Shown: piece after piece, positions 23,680-33,752 of the stretch | How positions within the stretch are numbered: the stretch's first letter is position 1 | How the letters are laid out: each line of letters begins with the position of its first letter | Assembly (NCBI GenBank): GCA_947623455.1 | Contig: OX392536.1 | Coordinates: forward strand, 36,709,465-36,773,464 | From: Mimachlamys varia | Taxonomy: Eukaryota > Mollusca > Bivalvia > Pectinida > Pectinidae | Length of the DNA: 64,000 nt | Direction: 5' to 3' | Notes under the pieces: model-generated | What the model was told of the DNA's origin: nothing | The model's database searches: none | What the model saw: the letters and a program-made list of their open reading frames with translations, nothing else | Position numbers and translations under genes: made by a program

Positions 23680-24600
23680 CCTAAATCTGTTTACTACTAA
23701 GTGGTACGATAAACGTGACGATTTCGATTTTCCTATCGTGAACTTTCTCTTTCTTTAAAGTAGCATGGCTACCTCTCCATCGTATGGAGTTCGAGATATA
23801 CAGGCTGATGAAGACTATGAAAAAGCTTTACGGTCGCCCTCTTGGTCTCATTGAGAAATATTCTGCATCATTGTGGTTTTTGTTGACGCTTTGGTATTCT
23901 CTATTTTAATTGTTTCAGTATAAACACTATGACCAACGGCTACAGCTTACTATTTAGTTATACGATAAACGTGCCGATTTTGTTTGTTCTTGCTTATCTA
24001 ACCTACTGTATAGCGTTTATATGTCGCAGTTAATTCATTATTCTAGGGGTTATTCTAAATATAGACTTTTGTGATAGATGTCGGCAGCTGTCAAACAAAC
24101 TTACAACACAATAATTCGAGAGGTGAGTACCACGGGTAAGTTTTTTAGTCGCCAACATCCTTTTGTGGTTTTAATTTCAATGATCTTTTAATGTACATGT
24201 TGTTACGAACACTACCCCGGTTCTCACATTGAACCATGAAATGTTTTATGATCACCATCTTAGTATCATTGAAAAATATTCTGTATTAATGTGAAATGAA
24301 GGTGTACGCTTTTGGATATATGCTCACTTGTATGTGATTTAATGTGTACTTGTATTGATTCAGAGTGATGCTTCAGTTCTCACGTTGAAGCCGTGACCTT
24401 TTAAGATATAACCTCGATTTACATGACGTTTGTCGTCGATGAATCAGTAGCCGTTTACTCTTCTAAACACCTGGTCCTATTCTCTTGTACTTTATCATGG
24501 GATTTCGCACAAATCTTGTCTCTGCTCATATTTTGCCTCTAGGGTAATACATTTTGAGTTTGATTAAGATTTTGTTGACGCTTTATTCTAGCATTACTGA
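23680..24600 (+). mobile_element. Family A reverse-transcriptase element fragments
   Basis: At about 23685-23760 the sequence encodes LFTTKWYDKRDDFDFPIVNF, a conserved C-terminal RT-element motif (family form KLYDKRDDFNFPIVNFPFL). A stop and a frame change follow, then SPSYGV. A rearranged second piece begins near 23950 (ACGATAAACGTGCCGATTTT). The 3' UTR part (GATTTACATGACGTTTGTCG, TTTTGCCTCTAGGGTAATAC, TTTTGTTGACGCTTT) runs to 24592, where it meets a hammerhead-like segment. It is a decayed composite without coding capacity. The region between 23067 and 23680 shows no gene. Confidence 0.65.
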
Positions 24601-24637
24601 CGAGTCCTATAAGGTCGAAATAGCTGTTTCACCAGTC
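24593..24637 (+). ncRNA. Degenerate hammerhead ribozyme-like motif
   Basis: GCATTA, CTGACGA, GTCC-TATAA-GGTC, GAA, ATAGCTGT, T. The CUGANGA and GAA core elements are present. Stem II has one mismatch and stem I is lost. It directly follows the 3' end of a family A fragment. Confidence 0.5.
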
Positions 24638-24639
24638 GT

Positions 24640-25310
24640 TTTGGGTGCATCTTCCAGTTCTCTGGGTAGCACGCTTCCCTATGGAGGACTTCCAACCTCT
24701 TCTATCCTGAGCATCTGATGGTGACAGTCCTAGTAGTTTTAAGTCCTCGGCAATAGTGGTATCCCAGGTTTTCTTTGGACGACCGTCACCAACTGTACTT
24801 GGACGGGGGACTAGTCCTAGGCATCTTCTGCACTTGAAGGTGGTGCTGGCATCTTGCAGTCTTTCTGTGATGCCGGAACAGCGCTTATGTACCCAGCTTT
24901 AACACATGATACATCTTATGGAATTGACGCCAACTCCTTTGTTGCATATGCTGCATGGAAAGTCCCCTCTCTCTTGAGTAGGATTAACACACCCTGTAGA
25001 CAGCAGCACCTGAGACTTCTTGGTGTTAACTTTTACTCCCTCTGAGCCCATGCTATTCCTCCACTCAATGCTCTATCTTATCAACTTTCCTTCACTGTCT
25101 GCCATGAGAACCAGGTCATCTGCATAGAGAACCTCCCAGGGAGGCCCTCTCTGCACATGCGCGATATTACATCCATAACTATTGCGAATAAAAGTGGACT
25201 GAGTGCTGATCCTTGATGGACTCCCACCTTGACTCCAAAGCTATCGGTGTCCCCAGAGCTGGTGCGGACCACAGTGTTTGCATCTTAGAACAAGGCCATG
25301 ACAGTTTAAT
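24640..25310 (-). pseudogene. Non-LTR retrotransposon RT fragment with zinc-finger-like tail
   Basis: Minus strand: RT motifs GVKVGVHQGSALSPLLFAIV and, after a frameshift near 25140, EVLYADDLVLMADSEGKL (the YADD catalytic box). Downstream come VKVNTKKSQVLLS and a Cys/His segment, CSICNKGVGVNSIRCIMC then WVHKRCSGI, followed by a short linker region. In-frame stops (for example near 25078 and 24897) and the frameshift show that it is dead. The 5' part of the polyprotein is missing. Confidence 0.85.
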
Positions 25311-25314
25311 TTTT

Positions 25315-25605
25315 TTTCTCGCCATACTATATATATTACTTTGAAAGGTGCAGCATGTGTGTGTGTGTTACGTCATCTTTTGGTAATATCCGTTTTGATT
25401 GAGGAAGTGACATGTGACCTAGATTTACATGGCGGGTGCTGTCGATGAACCAGGAGATTATCACCCTTCCTAAACAGGTGATCTTATTTTCTTGTACTTT
25501 TCAGGGGTCTCATATAAGCTGTTTTCTTTGCTCAAAATTTGTCCCATGTTTAAACGATTTTGAGCTTGAGTTTGGTTTTGTTGACGTTTAGCGTTTCTGT
25601 CCTTT
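25315..25605 (+). mobile_element. Family B fragment fused to family A fragment
   Basis: Starts with family B sequence (ATATATTACTTTGAAAGGTG, CAGCATGTGTGTGTGTGTTA) up to ACGTCATCTTTT, then switches to family A (GATTTACATGGCGGGTGCTG, GTTTAAACGATTTTGAGCTT, TTTGTTGACGTTTAG). The stretch 25606-26585 holds no gene that I can support. Confidence 0.6.
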
Positions 25606-26584
25606 TTGACTCATTTTAAGTATCCTTGCAAATTTGTTACATCCTCAGTTATGACAAAACAACAGAGGACAGAGTTCAGAAACTACTGCTGTTAACACCC
25701 ATGTTTTGAAAAGAAGTACGTGTATAAACTGAAAGATAAATTAACATGCCTGTACCACATACTAATAATGGTAAAGTAAACTTCAAACAATAATGCATGT
25801 ATCCTATAAAAATAATACAAATAGCAATCTTGTTTCACAAAAATACCATTATGTAACGAAAATGTTTCATTCATGACGTCATCGTCCAAGCAAAGCCAAT
25901 CAGACCAAGTCTATAATCATAAATATAACCTTTCTGTTACATATGTGATGTTGTCGTGTTGGTGAATAACACGATGACGATAATGCTGAGAGATAACAGG
26001 GACATAATGTGGAAAAGTGAGGCGTTGATCTTACAGTTTTTTTGAATACCTTGTTAGCATAACAGATCTGAATACTTCACAGGAAAAAACTATCTATGAG
26101 GTTGTTTATATTTATTATCAATGAACTACAGTTGTCGATTTTTAAAATGCCGACAGGTATATTCGTTGTCATAAAAGTTCAACTGCTTGGTATAACGCAC
26201 AATTCATCCAAAATCATTTTTTTAAATCAAGTTGACATGGACCTGTTATCAAAGGTAACATGTATCGGTATGTAAGTAGATTGCTTATCAGATATACTAC
26301 TGATATGGTTGTATATTGATAATGATATAACTTTTCTTTCGTGGGAATTCCAAAATAGTATCGAGAATAATTGAACACATCAAATTTGCAAAATCTATAA
26401 ATATTTTTATATATCTAGGTGATTTTATAACAACGGCAAGACTACTTTTCACTATTCTATAACTACAACTCCATATGATATGCAGAACAAAACCATAATC
26501 TAAACTCAAAAATGAATAAACAAGGGTAAAATATAACAATGGAAAAAATTCCACAAAAATACTAGAAAAATTACAATAGAATAA

Positions 26585-27262
26585 GACCAGGTATTACGGA
26601 AGAGTGAGTGTCTTCTGCTTTATCGACGGCAACCGCCATGTTAATCTTAGTTTCATCCAAGTAAACTTAAAATATTCAAAGTAAGAACCGAGCCACCATT
26701 CTCAATCTCAAGCACACAAATGAGCATATCAAAAACGTATACCTTCATATCATATAATGATACAAAATATTTCCTAATGATACCAAGATGGCGACCATAA
26801 AACTTGTTCTTTGCCCTTATTAACCTACATCTCTCGAATACATGTGTTGTTTGTTTGTCAGTAGTCAACATCATGAAAACTCGATTTAGATAAGGCCGTA
26901 AAATAACGAATCTACTACGACTTGTAAACACCAAGGGTTGGCAGGGGTGTTACTGTCAAAAAAGGAAAAGTTCTCGATAGGAATTTCGAAATCGTCACGT
27001 TTATCGTAAAGCTTAGAAGTAATGTAAGCCATAGATGAAGTAAGGATCAATGTGAGCATCTCACGTAGAAGAGTCTGCTGTGTCCTTTATTTCAAATTCA
27101 GTAGAGTATATACTATCGACGTAGTCAAAAAGATTTATAGACAATACGTCGTCGGTATATCTGAAAGGGAATTCCAAAGATTCGGCAAGGATTTTGTTGC
27201 CTTTCCTGATTAGCTCTGCCACAAATTCAGCCTCGTATGAAAAAAAGTTTGTTAAAGGGTGG
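26585..27262 (-). mobile_element. Family A RT fragment, minus strand
   Basis: On the minus strand from 27262 it encodes SYEAEFVAELIRKGNKILAE and FPFRYTDDVLSINLFDYVDS (an RT catalytic box of the Y-x-DD type), then STEFEIKDTADSS. After stops comes a decayed KRDDFEIPIENF-like piece, and finally non-coding family A sequence down to AAGACCAGGTATTACGGAAG. This is the most informative copy for placing family A among retroelements. Confidence 0.7.
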
Positions 27263-27393
27263 GGACGATTTGAAATTATACCGAACTAGTTTAATTTTAC
27301 TTCTAAATTAATAAATTAAAGGGGTTTTACGCACCTGACCCTTCTGCTTCTACATTAATTTAGAAATTTTGGATTCCTACCTTTTGGCCCCTA

Positions 27394-27437
27394 GCATCAC
27401 TGAAGAGTCCTAGAAGGACGAAGCAGCTGTATGATGC
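27394..27437 (+). ncRNA. Hammerhead ribozyme 1
   Basis: Stem I 5' GCATCA (27394-27399), core CTGAAGA (27400-27406), stem II GTCC-TAGAA-GGAC, GAA (27420-27422), stem III GCAGCTGT (27423-27430), A27431 as the residue before cleavage, stem I 3' TGATGC (27432-27437), fully complementary to GCATCA. The only deviation is G in place of A at the base of stem III, which can still pair with U as a wobble. Confidence 0.88.
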
Positions 27438-27778
27438 AGTTTAATTTATTTTTTCGTCATACTATATCTATTACTAAATTTAAGAGGTGCAGCATATGTG
27501 TGTGTTACGTGATCTTTATGATAGGGGTGGCAGACTCTGCTGGTGGATTGTTTAGTCCCCGAGGTTTGCTGGAGCCTCCATAGCCACAGTTAATCTCATT
27601 TGAGTAGTGGCATGGTACTTAATATGCACATTACACATTTTCGTAGTACACGATTTGAAATTATACAGAACTAGTTTAATTTTACTTCTAAATTAATAAA
27701 TTAAAGGGGTTTTACGCACCTGACCCTTCTGCTTCTACATTAGTTTAGAAATTTTGGATTCCTGCCTTTTGGCCCCTA

Positions 27779-27822
27779 GCATCACTGAAGAGTCCTAGAA
27801 GGATGAAACAGTTGTATGATGC
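27779..27822 (+). ncRNA. Hammerhead ribozyme 2
   Basis: Stem I GCATCA (27779-27784) pairs with TGATGC (27817-27822). Core CTGAAGA at 27785-27791. Stem II GTCC-TAGAA-GGAT closes with a G-U wobble. GAA at 27805-27807; stem III ACAGTTGT is self-complementary with one wobble; cleavage expected after A27816. All invariant core bases are present. Confidence 0.9.
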
Positions 27823-27884
27823 AGTTTAATGATGCGGCTTACTGTATCTATTACTAAATCTAAAAGACGCAGCATATGTGTGTA

Positions 27885-28060
27885 ACATCATCTTTCACGA
27901 TCATTACTCTTCCTGAACACCTGGTCTTTTTTTTTTTCAATGGTATCTGTAAATATATCCTTTGTTTATATTTTGTCCCTAGTTTAATCGATTTTGAGTT
28001 CGAATTTTGATTTTTGTTATTTACGCTTTGGTAATCTTTGTATTTTTACCAAGATACATA
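27885..28060 (+). mobile_element. Family A 3' fragment
   Basis: Joins the retrozyme-like element at CATCATCTTTCACGATC and carries the family A markers CTTCCTGAACACCTGGTC, TTTTGTCCCTAGTTTAATCG and TACGCTTTGGTAAT. Confidence 0.65.
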
Positions 28061-28083
28061 ACGTAATGTTTATTCAATCGAGT

Positions 28084-28456
28084 TTAAAGGCCCAGTATAC
28101 GTAACTTCAGGACATTTTTCGTGATTCTGATAAAAAATCCTGTTGGTATACTTTGCAAAAATAAGCCTAAAACGAAGTAAACCTGAGCGGTAACGTACAA
28201 GAAACTCTTGACAGAAAAATCCAAAGAATTGAAAATTATTCAAGTGGGGCCCACTTCAACAACAAACCGAAGGTAGAAGATGGTTCGAAATGGACGCGTG
28301 TTTACAAATTGCGTTATTCAACTGCTGCCGTACCGGTAACCGCGAAAGAATTCATCTTGAATATTGCTGAAATTAGTTAATCTTAACTAAATCTAAGTCA
28401 TTAGGCTTGATTTTCGCTTCAAGTTTTGCCGAATGTTACGTATATTGGGCCTTTAA
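28084..28456. mobile_element. TTAA-bounded MITE, copy 2
   Basis: Terminal inverted repeats TTAAAGGCCCAGTATACGTA (left) and, on the minus strand of the right end, TTAAAGGCCCAATATACGTA. Inside it shares CAAGTGGGGCCCACTTCAAC with the copies at 2404 and 57003. It is the best-preserved of the three. Confidence 0.85.
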
Positions 28457-30300
28457 GGGATGATAGCCGGATTTTTGAATGATGACACGTAAAGTCTAAA
28501 CAATATCCTTCCATCATCAGTTTATAAATTAAGAACTACAGCTATAAAACTAAGACGGCTGGGGGTCATACTATTTTGCGAAGAGCATGGCAGGAGACGG
28601 GACTGCCAGAAAAATGTCTTGGTCAACATTTTTAAAACTTTAAAGCGGATCCTGAATAGCAAAAAATATAGACATGATATTAAGTCAGTATTATACCGGA
28701 GTGAAAGGCCCACATGTGTGTTCGATATGTTTTCGTTAACGTCACATAAGTCAAATGTGCTAAAATCTTGAAAACATAAAAAGCATACCGGAGTGAAGGG
28801 CTATTTAATGTTTTCTATAAAATTATCCGGTTGAACATATTATGTTAGTTTAAACTTTTCAATGATATATCTCCCAAAATACTTCAGTTTTGGACTGTAA
28901 CATTCTGTTTTGGACTGTAACAACTGTAACGGTTGGCTGAATGGAGTTCACATTTGGTAGTATTATTTCTATTGATTGTAAGACAAAGTCTTTCAACAAT
29001 GATTATTATGTATGAAATAGTGACATTTAGCAATTATTGTTCTTATTGATATTAAATATGATTCAAAAATTTGACTTTTGTCACATATACAATATGTTTT
29101 TTGCCATCTTGTTTGTTCTTCTGGCGTGGCGAGCTCTGGCTGTTGTACATATACTATTGTAACAATATCAAAGTCAGGATTTATTATGATCCTGTGCTGA
29201 TAAGATAAAGGCAAAGTTTGACCTTTAGCTTTAATATCTATTGATAAAGCTAAAAGTACTGATAATGCAACTTCTCATCCCAATCACACACAGATATACA
29301 CTGAAGTGTTTGTAGTGCGGTTATCTACCCTTGTAGTCTCTTGTATCGTTTTCAAGCATACTCCTGCAATACAGGGTGATAGTATCTTCATATCACATAA
29401 AGAATTGTCGTTTTTTTTTTGCTACGGTCTATTACGGTCTATTTTCTAACCATATCATTAAGCTTTAATCGTCAATGCAAGCCATTGTTAGTTTAAGAAA
29501 TTGTAATATTAGGAACACATTCACAGTCCTTTTTGTTAAATCAATTGCACAACCCCACCCCTCCCCCCCCCCCCCCCCCCGTTAACACACACATACATGC
29601 TGCACCTTTTAAATTAAGTGTAATAGATACATTATACCGGAAACATCGATAAGCTTACATTTGGTAACTGATAGTATTCAAACTGAATTGAATATTATGA
29701 CATTGTGTACTTGATTTGAAACAATAATGAAAATAGCCCCATTTGGAACTTAACCGTTATACGTCATAATTAAGCTTGGTACAATATTGATCATATACAC
29801 ATAGACTATATGAAACGTGTAGCTGTATCTTACAATTGTAACAGTATATCTACTCGAAATCTCATCAACTCATCGTAAACCCAATTTTGAGATAGCATGT
29901 AACACTGACCCCTCCTTACCCTCCTAATCTAATAAGAATGTATCTTTGCCGTCTCTGATTCGACAAAACTGTGAACCACTTATACATTGCTCCATGCTCA
30001 TACACAGAGCATCCTACGCTGGGATCTATATTTAGCTCACGCTAAAGCTGAAGCCGTGTCGTCACATCTCTGGGAATCCCTGTATGGATACTGCTGGTAG
30101 TGTATAGTAACAATAGGCGTGAGTAAGGCTGCTGACATCTGAAAACCAGTACCAGTTCTGATATCAAATACTGAGGTACAATGTACAAGCCAAAACCACA
30201 CAAGCAATCTGATTGGCCTTTGTCAAACAGAAGCAAAACCAAATCTTTGCGAGGATTTCGAAAAGGTGTTAGGCTAGGGAATCTTCAAGGCAGGATGTTG
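28457..30300. other. Intergenic, no gene seen; C18 tract and family B scrap
   Basis: No supportable gene. A run of 18 C (29563-29580) is followed by a minus-strand family B scrap (GTTAACACACACATACATGC, about 29581-29640). The rest is unremarkable AT-rich sequence. Confidence 0.5.
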
Positions 30301-30310
30301 ATGAAACAGA

Positions 30311-30351
30311 GAAGTGAAAGTTCCCAATTTCTGAATTTATTGGTATATAAA
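30311..30351 (+). promoter_or_regulatory. Candidate promoter of the cytokine-like gene
   Basis: TATATAAA at 30344-30351 would place a start site near 30375 and give a 5' UTR of about 65 nt before the ATG at 30440. Just upstream, GAAGTGAAAGTT resembles the interferon-regulatory-factor core (AANNGAAA). GGGAATCTTC at 30278-30287 is one base off a Rel/NF-kB consensus. Such short motifs occur by chance; only their position makes them notable. Confidence 0.35.
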
Positions 30352-30439
30352 ATGTGCAAGATGTCACAGCACAACATCAAACCTGGAACATCGTACATAC
30401 AAGACCGTTTGAAGAAAAGAAAAATATTTGATCAGCAAA

Positions 30440-33400
30440 ATGAAGCAAGGTAAGTTATCATTTGAATGATTTAGAAACAAATTAGATTTAAATGGCGATA
30501 AAAAAATAACATGGCAGTATGCACATGATATTGAAAATATATTAATTGAAAAATATCATTCTGATATAAAACTGCATTGCCATTATGTCTTAAGATCCGA
30601 CAATAATAAAAAAAAACCCCATTAATATGCTTATTTAGTAATAACACAAACCATAATGAAATACTTATTTTTCATAGTCCTAATAGGTCTGAATCTTTAA
30701 GGCTCAATATTGTGTGTGTGTTTTAAATACACTTATTTTGATAGTAATATTATCCCTCGGTTTTGCTTTGTTAGAACAGAGTTAAAGTAATTGAAGTACT
30801 TTTTTCACAAAACTTTTTGCAAAAAGATTTTTAGTACTTTTACTCTAAAGTTGCCGAAATCAAAATGACACGTTAATAGTAAGTTTATTGAATTGAATTA
30901 ACCCGCTTTAAAGAGTATTGAACACATGTCTTTCCAATGCAATCGACGCATGTTACAGTGACAGTTTTACATGTCGTATCGATTACTAAAAAAATTGTGA
31001 TACATATATATATATTATTTATCTGGCGAGGTAAACTAAAAATTATAGAGATGAGTGCCATGAATCTCGAATCACGAATCATTTTTATTACATTATTAAA
31101 TTTGTGGTATTTATTAGTGTAAAACGTCATTTTTTATACAACATTGAAATGTAAATCGTCGCCATTTTGACTCGTGCGTGGAAGTTTATGAAGTTATTTA
31201 TAGGCATAGGTGTGACGTCACAACAAGACCAATTGAAACTTTCAGCCCATCAAAACACTGGATAACGGAACAATTATGCTATAAAAAATCCATTTTGAAA
31301 TTGACAGCATAACCAACTAATTTTTACCTGTTTCTCATTTTCTGTTACAGGGCTTATCGAAAGTTATTTCTTAACTGTCACCTTAGTGGTTTGTCTATTC
31401 CCGCTGATCACGCAGACAGCGCCAGTTTCTGGATATGATGAACAATGGAGGAATCCTTGTGGAAGTGTTCTGTCCTTTGAACCATACAATCTGACAAAAG
31501 AGAACATATCAATGGTTCTCAGAGGTGTGAAAACCAATCTTCATGAAGCGGAAACTATGATCTCCTTCCTTAAAAATGAATACGTAAGTTCACTAAGATC
31601 TTTAAAAATTTTATTTTTGGTCATCAGCCTCGTAGAAGAATTGATATAAATTGAAAAACTAATTTTATGCAGCTTAATTATACCACTTACCCATTTACAG
31701 CAAACCATCGATATAATAGCATTCGTTACATTTACTCTTCCGATTGTTACAAAAATATCTGAAAGTCCGCTTTAACGTTTTCAAGGCTTTCTCCTGTTCT
31801 CCTCATACATAAAATGCTTTTTAAGCTAAATAATTATAGTGATAATACAATCCAACACCTGCGTTTATCTAATAGTGATATTATTAAACTTGTTCATTAC
31901 TTCATATTAATCTCGCCAAAGACGTTTCTATACAGCTTAATGTAGCGATGACGAGGATGTTGCTCAAGATACAATTTAGCGCCACTTCAATGCTGATTAA
32001 GGAAATTAACAATACTATAATGTTTTGACAACTTTATGTTATGATTAATTCACAAGAATAAATAAACATCTCAAATGGAATTTGAAGTGATTCATATAAA
32101 CTGCAAGTATTGTAATAACATATTTGTTTTAAAGCAACATCTCGCATATTTGGATTTTATTTTCATGCCGATTTTACACTGCCAGTTTTCAGGATGATAA
32201 AAGATGCTAAACTAATCCGATAGTATGTAATGGGAAGGATTTATCATTTAAATACAAATCCTTTTTCTGCGAAAAGACGTTTTACTTTTAACTTAAGCGA
32301 TAACCTAGTTATAGATATATAAAGATAACCTGTAAAACAAAGAAATGTGTCACTAATTCTATTTTTTCTTTATTACTTTTTATAAGTATTGTATAACACA
32401 TTTACTCACACTCGTACTCACTCTATCATTATATCACACATACCCATTAGTGAAGTGACGGCAATGCCTTCAGTTTATTGAAAATAGTATTTGGTTCTTA
32501 AAAATCTGTAAGTGGATAAAATGTAATTTGAACTTTGGATAGAGAATTAAATTTTAAAATTCAAAATTTGTTTTCCCACGTTTTTTAAACATTCTTCATT
32601 AAGAATGATAAAATTACTATGTATGGTATACACCACGCATGTCAAAAGATTATAATAAATACAGAAATTATCCAAAAAGAGAATATTGCACACACTCTAT
32701 TCGTAAGTGCTCTCAAGACTCTAAGATTTTCATATAATTTACGGACATGGTATTAAAATGATATTGATATTTCGTTGTCGTCAAGTAAACTATTTTCTAA
32801 CCTTTTCCAATCATCTGTTTCAGAGGTCAAATCGTGTTGCTGATGAAGTTTCCAATACATCTTGTATTTCTCACTTTGGCGATAACCTTGACAATATTTA
32901 CTTTCACGTCAATGGATTTCCGGATCTTAGCCCATATTTCTTGCAACGCAACCCGGTTTCTGTCTGTGAAAATGTAAGTAATTTCCTAGTTCATCATTAT
33001 GTGTTTACCATAGGATCCATAACTATTAGCGCTTTTCAGTCCTTGTTTTTGCAATGTTAAAATATCTCACAAATATTTGTCTACGCGCATTGTGACGCCA
33101 GAATGAACAATGAGAGAAACTCATTCCAAGTTTTAGCTTTTTCTGTTCTTTCTTTACTCTGTACATAATTAATTATGTAGTAAATAATCTATATGCTAAT
33201 AGAAAAATAAAACATTAACCATTTTTTGCTCGAGATACTGACTTTCGATCTATGCAAAGGTGACATCGCTACCCTGCAATACCTTTATCAAGCGTTGTTT
33301 TAATTAGAACAAAATGCGGTTGAATTATTTCGATGTCGTAGTTAGTTGTATCGTTTATGGTTTTCAAAATGTATAGATATTTACCTTTCACTTTTTAGAT

Positions 33401-33752
33401 TTCAATGGCTCTTCTTCATGATTATGAAGATCTGGTGAGTGTTATGATTTTCCTGGAAGAAACCATAAATGAAGAATATGCCCAAAACAATGGCGTATAC
33501 GGACAACAGTTGAAAGACCTTCATGATTTTATAAAAGGAGCCATGTGCAAATTCCACGTTATAGAACAGCGCTGTGGTATGGAGGAGCAGAATATGAACG
33601 CGACTGACATTATTGATCAGTACAAAGTCTCCACAACTTCTGAACGCTATAGGCGTGATTATTTGTTGATCAGAGATATGGCTGTCTTGATACACTCATT
33701 GTTTGCCAGATACAATACTTGCCTCACATTGTTCAGTACCAGCTCGACATAA
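30440..33752 (+). CDS. Putative secreted four-helix (IL-6/LIF/CLCF1-like) cytokine
   Basis: Exons 30440-30449, 31351-31583, 32824-32973 and 33399-33752 (stop) join in phases 1, 0, 0 to give 248 residues. MKQG is split across intron 1; residues 8-27 (SYFLTVTLVVCLFPLITQTA) are a signal peptide. Predicted helices: A about 50-80 (YNLTKENISMVLRGVKTNLH...), a long loop with NGFPDLSPYF, B 127-160, C 163-190, D 213-243 (DYLLIRDMAVLIHSLFARYN). Helix D resembles recalled CLCF1 DFWLLKELQTWLWRSAKDFN and helix A CLCF1 YDLTRYLEHQLRSLAGTYLN. CKFHVIEQRC recalls LIF CSKYHV. Six mature Cys and five N-glycosylation sequons (N50, N55, N92, N131, N198). The ten-nucleotide first coding exon with a phase-1 intron is typical of IL-6-family genes. 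Gene model strong; family assignment inferred from pattern only. Expected role: extracellular ligand for a gp130/Domeless-type receptor. Confidence 0.7.

Larger units (their letters stand above)
27285..27905 (+). mobile_element. Retrozyme-like element: partial-complete-partial tandem of 385-nt monomers
   Basis: Two near-identical stretches ending in hammerhead ribozymes lie 385 bp apart (CUGAAGA cores at 27400 and 27785). The predicted cleavage sites, after A27431 and A27816, bracket one full monomer, 27432-27816. Sequence before the first ribozyme matches sequence before the second (GATTTGAAATTATACMGAAC, GGGGTTTTACGCACCTGACC), and sequence after both matches too (TGATGCAGTTTAAT, TATCTATTACTAAATYTAA). 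No open frame of note. This is the genomic layout known for retrozymes, non-autonomous elements that spread through small circular RNAs. Confidence 0.85.

Noticed and set aside
30181..30453. 90-codon plus-strand frame ending at the first cytokine-gene donor
   Set aside because: Continuing it through the splice junction gives a stop within about 20 codons; the other frame starting at 30440 gives a signal peptide and continues for 248 residues.
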